DNA from: Proteles cristata cristata
Taxonomy: Eukaryota; Chordata; Mammalia; Carnivora; Hyaenidae
Assembly (NCBI GenBank): GCA_017311185.1
Contig: JAESUZ010004801.1
Location: 310,001-374,000 of the forward strand
Direction: 5' to 3'
DNA: 64,000 bases
Part shown: positions 22,289-33,700 of the stretch, piece by piece
Layout: each line of letters opens with the position of its first letter
Numbering within the stretch: position 1 is the first letter of the stretch
Notes under the pieces: generated by a model
Told to the model about the DNA's origin: nothing
Databases searched by the model: none
What the model saw: only the letters and a program-made list of their open reading frames with translations
Position numbers and translations under genes: made by a program

Positions 22289-24249
22289 GGGCAACTAGGT
22301 TAATGGATCTATCAGTGGATGTAGGCATAGTATCTCTTGATTTTGGCTTCTACTCGAGGATAAAAGTATAGGAGGTGGGAAGGAGAGGGGTCTGGTTGTG
22401 TAGCCCACTAATGATGATTAATCCTGTAATAATTAAACAACAATATCCAGACAAAAGTATTTTTTACTCTCTCCATCAGGACACTACCATCCATTAGTCA
22501 TCAATTCATTCACTATATTGCCTTGGTGGTGTTTTTTTTGTCATTATCAACTACAGCATTTTCCTTTAACTTGCCATTAAGTAGTGTCTCTGAATCCTTC
22601 TGTCCAGTGACTCCCACAGAGATACTGGCAGAAAATAGGCTACTTTAACTAAGTTAACCAGGATTCTTACATCAAATGTTCAAAATACCCACCCTTTTCT
22701 CATGAATAAGAGTGATCCAATATTGCACAACTGTCCTTTAGAACAAAGCCAGCATAGGGCAAGATTTCAAGGGCCCTTTATGTTTTTCATATGGGTCTTT
22801 GGAATGGGATCATCTCATTTTTCCTGGAAATCTATCTTTCTTGTCCCAAGAGACCAAGCAGCCTTTGGTGTGGGCCCTGGAATACCAGCAACTACACACT
22901 GTGGGCTGTGTCTCCAACTGTGAACGGCAACAATCATGTTAGGACCAGCTGGTCCATAGGAACCACACTAAAAATGGAAAACGATTCTGGAACTTCCCAA
23001 TTGCAAATAATGGTGGATCATAAGTTTTATCTCCCAAATCCCAAACAATATTTCTCGGCATCTTTAGTCTGGTTCATGGGTATTTCACCTTCTTTTGCCC
23101 TTTTCCCCACCAGCCACCAATGGTTAGAGGGTTTTTATCTTTTCACTAGCCGTTTGGCTAACTGTAACCACTAGATGATTATCACATGATTTCCTCAAAT
23201 TAGGAAAAGGAACTCATATAGTTTTGAATGCATAGATCTGATTGTGATTTTCCAGTTCAATAATCAAGGCAAGTGTTTTGACTTCTTCCTCAGTGGTGTG
23301 CTGCGTGGTGCCTTCAAGGAGGGCTTTCCCAGGTCTCTCTGGGCCTTGGCCCCTTCACTGTCTGACCATCACACATCCTCACCTCCCAGAGCCTGTTCGA
23401 AACAGCAGGAGGAAGTGGGGAGCAGTTGTGCCTGCAAAATCCCTCCATTTTTGACGGTTCTGGCCTGGATTGACTGTGCCATTTGAAGGGTTGCCTGTAA
23501 TTACTGTGGAGCATGGACTAGATAAGGTAGGAAGAAGCTCTCACAATTTCTGATTTTTCAGTTTGAATTAAGAAGGTGTATCATTTTGAAATACCATTTT
23601 GAAAAATCTTTCAAGGCAATAAGTAATTCTGTGACTATTCCTGCCCAGGGCACAACTTGGTGGCATGTTGGGCAGCCAGGCCCAGAGACGCAGCTCCTCA
23701 CTGGCATGAGTCACAGTGAGGGCAGTACCCTCATGAGCTCCACAGCCCCCCTGCCTGCTCTCCACGCCGCACCCTCTCTTGCGTGCACCAAGCAGGTCAA
23801 AGTTTCCTTTCCCTAACCTCCCAGTCTGCAGCTTGGGTCGAGCTCCTGAAAGATCTGAACTTGCTTTCCAGGTCCCGTAATTCTGCATGGCCGACATATT
23901 TAACATAAAATGACCAAACCGTAGCCATTATATACTTTAAGCGCGCTTCATCTCTCCTCTCCACCTGCCTCTTACCTATGACTGTTAACCTTGGCCTTCA
24001 TCTAACCTTGAGCAGAGAACTCACATTAGTTGTTTCCAACAATTAACAGAGCATCTTGTAAACTCTATTAGAAACTCATTTGTGCTTTTTCCCTGGCCCA
24101 GTTCCTATGATTTCTTCCATCTGATTATTATTATAGACTTCTGACTCTTTACAGGTTCAAATTGTTCCATTTGACCGTAATTACTGTTCTTATGATGTTG
24201 AAATTGTCCCTGTTTGGCCATCGTGAATCCTTTGTATTTAGTCATCTTT
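22289..24249. other. Intergenic sequence, unassigned
   Basis: No gene was recognised. A 127-codon plus ORF at 22791-23174 contains a sequon-rich stretch (NTSNYT) but I cannot place it in any family. ORFs at 23568-23906 and 23586-23816 are on opposite strands of the same DNA. Confidence 0.35.
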
Positions 24250-24431
24250 TTAAAGTTTATTTATTTATTTTGAGAGAGAGAGAGAGAGGGAGAGAGAATG
24301 AAAATCCCAAACAGGCTCTGCCCTGTCAGCTCAGAGCCTGACACAGGGCTTAAACCCACAAATTGTGAGATCATGACCTGAGCCAAAATCAAGAATCAGA
24401 TGCTTAAACTGACTGACGCCCCCAGGTGCCC
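24250..24431 (-). repeat. Felid SINE, diverged
   Basis: A T-rich tail, GAGA tract, GAGCCTGACACAGGGCTTAAAC, GAGATCATGACCTGAGCC, and end CCCCCAGGTGCCC. It is flanked by the similar sequences agtcatc and agccatc. Confidence 0.9.
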
Positions 24432-25236
24432 TAAGCCATCTGTCTTTTTAACACTTACCTTAGACATTTTGAGAATCTTTGGCAAAAACATTTCCTTTCT
24501 TTTCCTGAATCTTGAATTTTTCTTGTTCCTAAGCCTAGCATAGCAACTCTTTGCAGAGTCCTGATTTTCAAAACTAAATTAAATTATTTCAGCAAATTAC
24601 ACGTGAGGGACTAAAATCTGAACTTCTGGAGTGTAATAATGTGGCTCACGGGCTCTCGTAGTGGGCAGAGTGGTACCCGAGAGGGCCTCAGCTACAGAGT
24701 GAAATTACAAGTAGTTTCAAGTCCTTTGACTAAAAGTATAAATTAGAAGTGACACAAAAATCAGACCACAAAAGGAGCAATTCCACGTTGTATTAATGAT
24801 ATTAATGACTGGGACACCAGAGCAGATAAAAACTAACCATCCTGGAGCTCTGGCTGGATGGTAAGTGGCAGAGGGTATCTGTGAGCACTGGTGTTTGGGG
24901 TCAGAAGGAAGTGACATCAGCGCTGGGGAAAGAAGTCACAGAGCTGGGAGACGGGGTGTGCTGACTGGTATCTGGGCCAGGCAGAGGGTAACATTTTCAT
25001 CATGACTAGCAGGTGCCCAAGGCATAAGTGCAAGCTGAAAGGCTTTCTCAAAATAAGGGTAACAGGGTGACCAAGCATGGTCTTCTAAATAGTCCCAACC
25101 CTCCCTCCGGGCCTTGTTGGAAACACAACTAGAGTCTGACGTGAAGGATGGGGGACTGGGCCATGGCTTACCAACTTCTCTTCCCAGCCGCTCTGTGGCT
25201 CTTCAAAGGCCCCATCACGATGCTCCCGGAACCAGC
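24432..25236. other. Intergenic sequence, nothing recognised
   Basis: No repeat or gene hallmark was seen before the L1 insertion. Confidence 0.4.
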
Positions 25237-25671
25237 AAAGACTCCATCTAAGTGTCCATCAACTGATGAATGGATCAAGAAGATGTGGTTTATCTATACC
25301 ATGGAATACTACATGGCAATGAGAAAGAATGAAATCTCACCATGTGTAGCAACATGGATGGACCTTGAGGGTGTTATGCTGAGCAAAATAAGTCAGGCAG
25401 AGAAGGACAGATACCATATGTTTGCACATATAGGAGGATTAGGAGGAACTTAACGGAGGACCGTGGGGGAGAAGAAGAGGGGAAATGGTGGGGGAGAGGG
25501 AGAAGGCAAACCACAAGAGACTCTTGAATCCTGTGAACAAACTGAGGACTGATGGGGGTTGGGGGGAGGGGGGAGATGGGCATGGAGGAGGGCACTTGTG
25601 GGGATGACCACTGGGTGGTGTATGGAAACCAACATGACAATAAACTATTAAAAAAAAAAAAGACTCCATCT
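25237..25671 (+). mobile_element. Short 3'-end L1 insertion with 13-bp target duplication
   Basis: Only the last roughly 410 bp of L1 is present: AAGTGTCCATCAACTGATG, ORF2 end (WIKKMWFIYTMEYY), 3' UTR with GCATGGAGGAGGGCACTTG, AATAAACTATT and a poly-A. The duplication aaagactccatct lies at 25237-25249 and 25659-25671; the first AA may belong to the tail, leaving 11 unambiguous bases. A clean A-tail indicates a young insertion. Confidence 0.95.
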
Positions 25672-27589
25672 GATGTCACCAGCCACGGTCTGTGTGAGAG
25701 AGAGCCACCAACACACGTAGTAAATTTCTTTTGGGCCACGTGGCTACTGTGACCCCTTTTGTTTGCAGGTGTGGGGAGGACACACAGTGAAGGGCTTTGT
25801 CAGTGCATTGAGAGGATGTTCTATACCCCACTCGACCTCACCCGCCATTGCCACAGGTGAGCCTCGCCAGCTGCCGGATACCTGTCCTTCCTCCACGTCC
25901 GCGCTTCTTTCTTGGTGAGTGAAGGCCATGGCAGCTCGGGCGTGGGAACCTGACCCGCGAGGGCTCACCTGGCCCCCACAGCCTCCTTCTAGCTCCCATT
26001 GTCCCCCCATTTTAACCTAGAAAGAAGCTTCGAGCTTTATAGAAATCTGGGCAGCCAACTGGCCATCTCTTTCTTCCTTGTCCCCTTCCCACCTCCGCCT
26101 TCATCCCCAACAGGGGATGCAGTGGTGCATATTCACTAAACAAAAGGCCATCTGGTCCCTGGGATCAATTATGTCACTCCCCAAGGTGATAGCAGCACTG
26201 CAGACGCTCGAGCTTCTGAAGGCGCAGAAGGTAAGAACACTTTCTCTTGCATTTGAGGGTTAAGTACAGTACCTAGTGGAGAGGGGGGTTATTGATTTAA
26301 AACAGAGCATGATTTTTAACTGCTCTGTGTGGGAAATGTGCCTGCTGAGAGGCTTCAAATGCAGCCATGCACGTTTGGGATGATTCTGTATGTAACGTAG
26401 TACGGGAAGTGACGTGTAAGATACATATGCTGTGCGCGTGGACTGCAGGCTGTCCTCCAATATCCATTCTCACCACTTCCTCAGTAACGGAACCCCAGTG
26501 TTGTGTAAGGGCCACGGGCCCCCCATTTCCTTCTCTCTAGATGTGCTGGCTAGGGGGACACAGAGCCGCCTGCCACTTCCAGAAAGTGCCCCTAAAGGAA
26601 GACTGTCCTTCTCATGTGTGCCCTGTCTCCCGTGATGCATGCACGTGCGGCGGGGGTGAATGCGACCAGGGAGTCCCAGCGGCCCCCTGGGGAAGTCCTG
26701 TCCAGCACAGCCATGGGCTGGCCCCTGGGCCCCACCGGCTCTGGGGATGGGGGGCATCCTTGAAATTCTCGAATATGAGAAAACAGGAAACATTTATCTT
26801 ATCTGAGCCCCTGATATTTGGGAGGCTCTGGTAACTCACAGACAAACTTCACCCCCTTGGGAGCCAGTGCAGAGGAGGGAGGCCAGGGCCCCGGGCGTGC
26901 GCTCAAAGACCAGCACCTAACACTTAGCTTCTCTCTGTCGTCTTCCCAGCCCGGAGCACCTTTGTCTCTTCGCTGGTGATCACCTGGGTGCCAAGACTTG
27001 TGACCTTTGCTTTCTGGCTTTACCTGGCAGCTGAGCGTGGCACAAGAGTTGCTTCGTGTGGCGGCCAGCCCTGGGGTTCAGGAAGAGAGTGGGGGACATG
27101 CACCTTCTTGGGGTCCAGAACTCAGCCTGCCCCGTGTTCAGTGCGGCTCACGGGGTCAGAGGCAGGGTGGGGACTCTCAGCACTGCCCCGGGGGCCAGAC
27201 CGGGTGGGGAGTGAACAGCTGATGCTCCCTCTACGGGATTCTGTCACCTGATGGCTCTTGATGTGACCTTCATTTTGTGTGTGTGTTTCTGGGTGGTTTT
27301 GCATTGAAAGCATCCAGAGGCAGGCGGCAGGAAGGTGCAGGCTGAGAACTGCGGAGAACCGGCGGCAGGGAGGTTCTGGAATGTTGCTGTTGTAAGGAGG
27401 GTACGCCTCTAGGGGTCGCCCAAGGGCAGCGCCTGAGACCTTCCAGCTCAGACCAACCAGGAGAGACCTCAGTCTTCCCCACAGAAGAATGGCTTTACCA
27501 CTTCGGGATTTTCTGTTAATAATCAAGAAGGCCACTATTGCCTGGACCTCAGGAATAAGTGCAGCATCTGGTTAAAAATGTGGATTTGG
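25672..27589. other. Intergenic, moderately GC-rich, nothing recognised
   Basis: Several overlapping ORFs of 60-137 codons occur on both strands, as expected from reduced stop-codon density. None resembles a known protein. Confidence 0.4.
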
Positions 27590-27797
27590 GTGGGTCGCCT
27601 GGGTGGCTCAGCCTAAGCCGCTGGCTTCAGCTCAGGTCATGATCTCACAGTCTATGAGTTCAAGCCTGGCGTCGGGCTCTGTGCTGACAGCTCAGAGCCT
27701 GGATCCTGCTTCCGATTCTGCGTCTCCCTCTTTCTCTGCCCCTGCCCTGCTTGCTCTCGGGTGCTCTCTCTCTCTCTCTCTCTCTCTCAAAAAATAA

Positions 27798-27840
<43 letters not shown>

Positions 27841-27843
27841 ATA
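27590..27843 (+). repeat. Felid SINE with long (AAAT)n tail
   Basis: TCGCCTGGGTGGCTCAGCC head, B-box region, CT tract, then about 13 AAAT units (27789-27842). It lacks a few bases between the A box and CTGGCTTCAG. Confidence 0.93.
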
Positions 27844-28032
27844 TTGAAAACACATTTTTAATTGGATTTTAGGGAGAGACTGCAGGTCCTCCACATACTA
27901 CCCGCTGACCTTGGACATGCCGGTTAAACTCTTTTTGCCTTCTTTTCCCTTTCTCTGCAGTTAAGGGCTATTGCCCAGTATCGGGAAGGTGCTGTGAGGA
28001 TTTCATGAGATAAGATAAAATGCTTGGGATGG

Positions 28033-28236
28033 GAGGCACCTGGGATGGGAGGCTCAGTCATCTAAGCATCTGACTCTTGATCTCGGCTCAGCTCATAATC
28101 TCATGGTTTGTGGGCTCAAGCCCTGCACTAGGCTCTGTGCTGACAGCATACAGCCTGCTTGGGATCCTCTCTCTCCCTCTCTCTCTGCCTCTCCTCAGTG
28201 CAGACTCTCTCGCAAAATAAATAAACTAAAATTTAA
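28033..28236 (+). repeat. Felid SINE
   Basis: Head GAGGCACCTGGGATGGGAGG (rearranged), B-box GTTTGTGGGCTCAAGCCCTG, CT tract and A-rich tail. The perfect 16-bp duplication aaaatgcttgggatgg is at 28017-28032 and 28237-28252. Confidence 0.93.
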
Positions 28237-28252
28237 AAAATGCTTGGGATGG

Positions 28253-29496
28253 TACCTGGTACGTAGCAACTTTTGGATAACTCAGAACTATAGTTTTTAA
28301 TAGTCTTGTTGTTTCTCCAAACTCCCAAACAACCAGATTTTCACAGTTCCTTCACCCCCAAATCAGAGTTGTGCAGGAAAGCAGCAGGCGCTGCAGCCAG
28401 AGATTTGGGACTGATCCAACGCCTCCATAAACCAGCCGTGACTTGCATGCAGTTCTAATGTACACATCTTCCTCACAGGTGGGGGAAAGAATAACACACT
28501 TCACTCAGACAGGAACCCAGAACAAGGTAATGCCGCCCATGAGGCTGAAGAAGTGAGTGAGCGAGCAGGGGCACCAGTAGGTGCCAGGCCCTGGGAACGG
28601 GGCAGACCGCTGCCCAGAGCACAGTCAGGGCTTCCCTCTGTCCTTCCCTTCAACTCACAGGCCTGCGACAGGCGACAAACGGACAATCAGAAAAGCCAGG
28701 AATAGAAGTCTCTGAGACCAAGAAACTCTTTCACAAGAGATCATACCTCTTAGAACAGTTCCCTCTCTTCTTCATTGTTTGCTGTGTAGACTTCAGGCTC
28801 ATAATCTCTCCTGTGATGTGGCCCAGAAGATCAAAATACAAGGCCCAGTTCCTTGCTTTATGAGCACAATCCACTCACTGCCTCCAAATTTAGCTTTCTC
28901 GAGTTTGAAATGAAGATAATGTCAGCTTTAAAATGTTGGTGCCACGACCGAAGGAGTTTCTATCTATGAATGTGTCTCATAAATGGCCTCTTGTAAAGTG
29001 TCTCTGTTTAGTAAGCCTACTAAGTCTCTGATTTGCTCCAGCGACATCTTGAAACATCAGACATTCAACCTTCACCCGCGCGGAGGAGGCAGAAGTAGGA
29101 CAGACAGTCGGACACGGCATCCTTCACAAGCAGGTGCAGGGAGCAAGCCGATTGGATGGAGATGGTTGACTCCCATGTGCGCTACAGATGCGGGGACCAC
29201 GTGGCATGGAGGCTGCTGTGACATCTCTGGGTGACACTCTGCAGCTTTCTGTGTCTTTCTCACAGCATCCTCAGAACCCACCTAGAGGTGGGTGCCAGGA
29301 GGTCATGGGTGCTTGGACAGTTAAGGAGCCACAAAATCAGTAATGGTGGAGGAGATGTGGCAACTACTTCTGGGTCATAGCAGAGTCCGGACTCTTCCCA
29401 TGACGTCATGCTGCCTCTCTGAGGCCACACGGTGTCCTAGGCACAAGGCTGAAAGGGAGCGCTTCCTGCCTTGCTCGCCTACACACCCCTCTTGAG
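28253..29496. other. Intergenic sequence, nothing recognised
   Basis: No gene or named repeat was identified. Confidence 0.4.
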
Positions 29497-29627
29497 TGTG
29501 AAGCAGGCTCCACACTCTGAACTGTCAGCACAGAGCCCGATGCACAGCTCAAACCCTCAAACCATGAGATCATGACTTGAGCCAAAGTCAGATGCTCAAC
29601 TGACGGAGCCATCCAGGCGCCTCCCCT
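29497..29627 (-). repeat. Truncated felid SINE
   Basis: Only the tRNA-related half and part of the body remain (GAAGCAGGCTCCACACTCTG, GAGATCATGACTTGAGCC, GCCATCCAGGCGCC). The CT/A tail is missing. Confidence 0.88.
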
Positions 29628-30639
29628 AGATGTGTCTTTAAAATAGAATTTGGAAGACAAGAACATTCTTCTTTTTTTTTTTTCCAAGTCACCAATGTCC
29701 ATTCGGAAAGGAAGATCAAAGGCTGCTCAGACCTTCATGTCCCTGAGGCCACTGAGCTCAGCCAATCAGGCCAGAAGTGCTGATAACACAACACATGTCT
29801 TTCCTGATTCCTCTGATTCACATTAGAAACTTTTTTCTCCCTGATGTGCCCTGAAGGCTGCCTATTATGTTGTCTTTGGCTTATTTCACAGGTAAAGAAA
29901 TTTGAAAATAAAAGTTTTTGTGTACTCCAGGAATGAAATCACTTCTTCCACCAGAACTTAAACCAGTTACTACATAACTGATAGTAAACTGAACTCTTTG
30001 ATATATGCACTACAATATTTTAGAGTTGGCATAGGAGTTTACCTTCTAGAATCACCAACAAGATTGAAAACCAAGGGTGAAATTGAATACAACCTTCCTG
30101 GAGCAAAGGTGGCAGAGACTGCCTCCTAAAAAGGTTACAGTACTCCTGGCCTTTGGCTGAGGATCTCGTTTTTGTCCGTGAGTCGGATGTAAACGCGATT
30201 CGGGTATGGTCTGCTGGGAGGGTCGCCATGTTTAAAAACCAAGTGCCCTTCAAGAAAGCTACACCTTGAAATATTTTTGCCAAGATAGATACTGCAAGTA
30301 CAAAGGCATTTTCTTTCAGAGAGAAAGAAACAACACAGATTCTAGGAAACCGGTTACAGAGGCCTCTTTCATAGAAATATTTAAACTCTATTGGATCTTT
30401 AAAACACTTTAGGTAATTAAGTAACTGGTAAATACCAACAGCTTCTGCAAGGAAAGGTAAGTGGATAAAAGAGAGCCAGGGCCTTGGGAGATGTAAAGAA
30501 AGAAAATAAAGTAAAACGAAGCACATTCGGTGTTCTTCAGGATATCGGTTTAGGGGCAGGTTAAGTGTGAGGAAGAGCCCAGAGAAATCAGAGTTTCGAA
30601 GCGCTGCTTCTGTTCGTTGGTCTCCATGAAGCCTCTCTC
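29628..30639 (-). other. 3' flank / probable 3' UTR of SLC22A1
   Basis: It lies directly downstream of the stop codon, and part must be 3' UTR. I find no AATAAA or ATTAAA on the minus strand here; one AAGAAA variant occurs near 30310. A 168-codon minus ORF (30020-30526) has no recognisable domain and may be chance. Confidence 0.5.
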
Positions 30640-30706
30640 TTAGGTGCCTGCACGTTCTGCTGTCCGGACCTGAAGGTAAATCGTGTTTTCTTTGGGTTTG
30701 GCGATC
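30640..30706 (-). CDS. SLC22A1: SLC22A1 exon 11, terminal coding part (residues 533-554)
   Basis: The acceptor GCTACAG|GATCGCC completes R533 and encodes [20 protein letters not shown], then T and the stop TAA (30640-30642). This matches the cytoplasmic OCT1 tail ([19 protein letters not shown] in human), with substitutions in the last ten residues. The exon is too short to show up as an ORF and was found by searching for the conserved tail. The end of the 3' UTR was not located. Confidence 0.95.
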
Positions 30707-33700
30707 CTGTAGCAGCCAAAAATAAAAATGGACGTTAAAATAAACAATGGTTTGACTCAGAAACTATTGAGAGAGAGAGAAAAGAAGAAGAAAACGATTA
30801 CAAATCGTCCATGGGAATATGTCTCAAAACAAAAGGAGAAAAGGAGGGTAGCCAGCAACACAAAAGGGAACAGCAAAGTGGCATCTCTAAACCTGACCCG
30901 GTGCTTATCAACAAATCGTAATGACGTCGTTTAAAATCTGATAATCAGGGGCGCCTGGGTGGCTCAGTTGGTCAAGCGCCTGACTTCAGCTCAGATCACG
31001 ATCTCACGGTTTGTGAGTTCAAGCCCTGCATTGGGCTCCGTGCTGACAGCTTGGACCCTGGAGCCTGCTTCCAATTCTGTGTCTCCCTATCTCTCTGCCC
31101 CTTCTCTATTCGTGCTCTGTCTCTCTCTCTCTCAAAAAAAATAAACATTAAAAAAATTTTTTTAATCTGATAATCAATATTAGCTATCCATTTGGGACCA
31201 AAAAAAGCACATTGTTGGCAACTAGAAAATGTGTTTACAGTTAAATTTGAGTGTTTGTCCCAGGGCGCCTGGGTGGCGCAGTTGGTTAAATGTCCAACTT
31301 TGATTTCAGCTCAGGTCATGATCTCACGGTCATGAGACTGAGCCCTGAGTCAGGCTCTGAGCTGACAGTGAGGAAGGAGCCTGCTTGGGGTTCTCTCTCT
31401 CCTTCTTTCTCTGCCCCTTCCCCAACCCCCAATACACACACTCACTCACTCTCTCGTGCTCTCGCTGTCTCTCAAAATAAATAAACTTAAAAAAATAGTT
31501 TTGTCCCCTATCAGTACTGAGACACCCAGAATTTCTCAAAGTGAGGTTTACGAAGCACTTAAATGGGCTTTATCGGCAGAGCTTACTGACCACACGGATT
31601 CCTGGGTCCCACCCTTCATTTACTAAATCAAAAATCCTAGTGGGCTTGGGAATCTGCATTTCAGTCAGCTTTTTGTTTTGTGATCCTTCTGCATACTAAG
31701 TTTTGAGAACCACTGAGGAGTTTACACAATATGCAAGAAGAATGGAGACAAATCTAAGATTTGTTGAACACCTGCCATATGTGGGGCACATGATTAGTCA
31801 CTGTCCCCCACCTTATCTCATTGAATGTTCCCAGCAGTCCTCCAAGCTGAGTATTACTGTGGCTATTTGTCAGGCAAGGAGGTTAATTTCCTGTAAGGTT
31901 CAATGACATCCCAAGTAGATGACTGGATTCGAGCCCAGGTCTCTTTGACTCCACTGACCATTCTCTCCATGTCACAGGGACTCATGTGTCTTTCCTATGG
32001 AATCCGTCAAGTGAGCCTGGAGGGGGATCTGAGAGGCCCCCACCTCCTCAATCATCGCTTATTCCTTTCTTTTTTTATTGCTCTAATAAAGCCCTTGTCC
32101 CTGTCACAAGAATGAAAGTTATAAGTCATTCTTCCTTTGATAAGAAGTCACTAAAGAATCAGAATCAACAGAGGCGCCCGGGTGGCTCAGTCAGTTGAGC
32201 GTCCAAGTCTTGATTTGGGCTCAGGTCATGATCTCACAGTTTCTTGAGTTCAAGCCCTGCATCAGGCTCTGTGCTCATAGCACAGAGATTCTCCCTCATA
32301 GCTTGAGATTCCCCCCCTCTCTCTGCCCGTCCCCTGCTCTCTCTCTCAAAATAAATAAATAAACCTTTAAAAAATGTTTAAAGAATCAGAACCAACAATT
32401 GCTACAAGGACAAAAGATCGATTTAAGAATAATTCCCAACTCAGAGCAGTTAACTCTTCATGAGCTAGGGACTCAGCCCTTGTTCAGTCAACATCTCAGA
32501 CACATGTTCTCAGTCCCACAGCTCAGAAGAGGTAACTGCCAACCAAAACCATGTATTCGTGCTCTGCAATCTTTCCTCATCCAAAGCTACTGGCTATTTG
32601 TGTCGTGTTTCTCTCTATAGCAGCTCTGAGTGAAAAAAAAAAAAAAAAAGATATCAGTGAAGCTCTCCTGAAGTTCTAATATAGCTGAAGTGAGGTGCCA
32701 TGGTGCAGGTCTCACTAATGTGACCCCCGAGGCCCCAGGCACCACGGGCTTACCTCCCAAGGTTCTCGGCATCTTCGATGGTCTCTGGCAAAGTGACTCC
32801 TTTGGTCTCAGGAAGAAACAGCGTAACCCCCCCGGCAACCAGGCCCAATATCGCTTCAAACAAAACAGAGTTCACACGGAGCCATTTGAGCACAGCCGAC
32901 AGCATGTAGGGATGCCAACCGCTAGCTAAAGAGATGGCTAGGTAATGCACCTGTGACAGACACCTGGTGTTTAGAAGTTGGGGACACTTAGAAAACGAAA
33001 GTCAAAGCAATAGGGTCGTGGGAAATGTCAGAGTGAAGAAGGGGAATATTGGGGCGCCTGAGTGGCTCGGTCCATCAAGCGTCTGACTCTTAGTTTTGGC
33101 TCAGGTCATGATCTCACGGTTCATGAGTTCCTGCCCCAAGTTGGAGTCTGCATTGACAGCATGGACCCTACTTGGAATTCTCTCTCTCTCCCTCTCTTTC
33201 TACACACCCCTCAAAATAAATAAAACATTAAAAAAAAAAAAGGGAATATTGCCTTTACCTCTACTTAAGAATAACTTTGATGATAACTGATGTTTAAGTG
33301 TTAGCAGATTTGTTATATATAATGTATATTCTATGTATTATAGTTATTATATACAAAACTACACATATTAATTGCATTATAATGTATTGTTTTGTATGTA
33401 ATATATAATAGTTACCATATATAAACTATAATATATACCGTAGTTACTATATATTAATATTATGTTACTACATATTTGATATGAAGCATAGATAATATAT
33501 TTGTGGGCAGTGTGGGCCTCTCTCATTTCTCCCTCCCCAGCCCTCCTCCCTCCTTCTCCTCCCCTCTCCTTATTTCTCTCTTCCTCTCTCCTCTGCCCTC
33601 TCCCTCAAGCTATGCCTGGGCCCCAGCCACGGCAGCTCTCTGCACGTAGGTGGTCGTTCTGTCTTCCACCAAATGGGTAAGCAGGGTCTTGGAGACCCCA

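Noticed and set aside
1..30000. SLC22A2 exons
   Set aside because: Expected from synteny beyond the 3' side, but no OCT2-like exon motif (FGRK, PESPRWL, PETKG) was seen here; it probably lies to the left of the window.
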